DNA from: an uncultured Acidobacteriota bacterium
GTDB lineage: Bacteria > Acidobacteriota > Vicinamibacteria > Vicinamibacterales > UBA8438
DNA: 6,686 bases
NCBI GenBank assembly: GCA_913043805.1
Contig: CAJWMX010000163.1
Location: forward strand, 1 to 6,686
Direction of reading: 5' to 3'
The position numbers and the translations under genes were made by a program. Positions 6,406 through 6,686 of this stretch are shown here, in pieces. Positions within the stretch are counted from its first letter, which is position 1. The number at the start of each line of letters is the position of its first letter. The notes beneath the pieces were generated by a model. The model was not told the origin of the DNA, searched no databases, and saw nothing but the letters and a program-made list of their open reading frames with translations.

Positions 6406-6420
6406 GGGTCAGGCCGACCC
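6406..6420. terminator. weak hairpin downstream of the right-edge gene
   Basis: The arms gggtc (6406-6410) and gaccc (6416-6420) pair across five bases. It lies 20 bases past the stop of the partial gene at 6441 and before the next promoter, where a terminator is expected. There is no T tract on the - strand side, so factor-independent termination is doubtful. A short CG repeat (6397-6406) follows. The rest of the 6321-6440 gap holds only the promoter described separately. Confidence 0.25.
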
Positions 6421-6440
6421 AGGCACAGCTGACCGGGACG

Positions 6441-6686
6441 TTAGTTGGCGGGGACGCTCTCGGCGGTCGAGAAAATGAAGTCGAGCGCCTCTGACGGCAA
6501 CCGGAACGACATCGTCACCAGCGCCCCGGCGCCGCCGAATTGCAGCGAATCGAGCATCGTCTGCAACCCCGGCTGCTCGGCGGTCTGCATCTTGGCGAGC
6601 GCCATGAAGCCACGGAAGACGTCTCGCAGGTTCTGGCCCGCGTCCTCATCGCGCCCCTCGATCGTCAGCGCGCCACTCAGGCCGCC
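6441..6686 (-). CDS. unrecognised protein, C-terminal 81 residues (5' end outside window)
   Basis: The frame runs without a stop from the right edge to a TAA at 6441-6443. The fragment reads GGLSGALTIEGRDEDAGQNL at its start, then a helix (RDVFRGFMALAKMQ), a segment LDSLQFGGAGALVTMSFRLP, and ends with STAESVPAN. The pattern of a strand, an acidic turn with D-E-D-A, a helix, and a final strand with a helix looks like a folded domain C-terminus rather than random reading, and third-position GC preference agrees with a real gene. I cannot name a family from this part. It shares the direction of the following operon, but 160 bases and a candidate promoter separate them, so it is probably transcribed independently. 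Confidence 0.7.
   Translation of the reverse strand, partial: GGLSGALTIEGRDEDAGQNLRDVFRGFMALAKMQTAEQPGLQTMLDSLQFGGAGALVTMSFRLPSEALDFIFSTAESVPAN

Noticed and set aside
6397..6406. CG dinucleotide run as a Z-DNA or repeat element
   Set aside because: Only five units in a GC-rich region; expected by chance and without any supporting context.

Overview
The window is high-GC bacterial chromosome with densely packed genes, few gaps and ordinary metabolic content. There are no RNA genes, insertion sequences or CRISPR arrays. A YpdA-type flavoprotein (linked to bacillithiol in other bacteria), together with the style of the AAA/VWA pair, makes me think of Acidobacteriota or Gemmatimonadota. That is an impression from family resemblance, not something the sequence proves.

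Layout. Bases 1-2984 (+ strand) carry three closely spaced genes: the C-terminal part of a MoxR/ChlI-like AAA+ ATPase, a 420-residue protein with a von Willebrand factor A (VWA) domain and an intact MIDAS metal site, and a stand-alone Lon N-terminal (LON substrate-binding) domain protein. Gaps are 22 and 14 bases, so they are probably one operon. AAA+/VWA pairs generally work as an ATP-driven remodelling or metal-insertion machine. The LON-domain protein could supply client binding, but that is inference. The operon start lies beyond the left edge.

Bases 2985-3090 separate the + strand genes from a convergent - strand operon. This gap is almost entirely one large inverted repeat with 27-base arms, reaching from two bases after the LON-gene stop to the last base of the facing gene's stop. 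Its two imperfect pairs are G-U wobbles only when read as - strand RNA.

Bases 3091-6280 (- strand) hold a tight operon transcribed right to left: 3-hydroxybutyryl-CoA dehydrogenase, GTP cyclohydrolase I (folE), a small secreted protein of unknown function, and a YpdA-like FAD/NAD(P) oxidoreductase. The first three genes overlap end to start (20 and 8 bases), and the fourth follows after 20 bases. Upstream (6290-6375) are a candidate sigma-70 promoter and two perfect short inverted repeats. At the right edge (6441-6686, - strand) is the C-terminal 81 residues of an unrecognised protein.

Nothing here is clearly a new defence or mobile system. The points most worth a second look are the intergenic palindrome, the AAA/VWA/LON module, the flavoprotein's altered FAD-binding glycine motif, and the unknown exported protein embedded in the folE operon.
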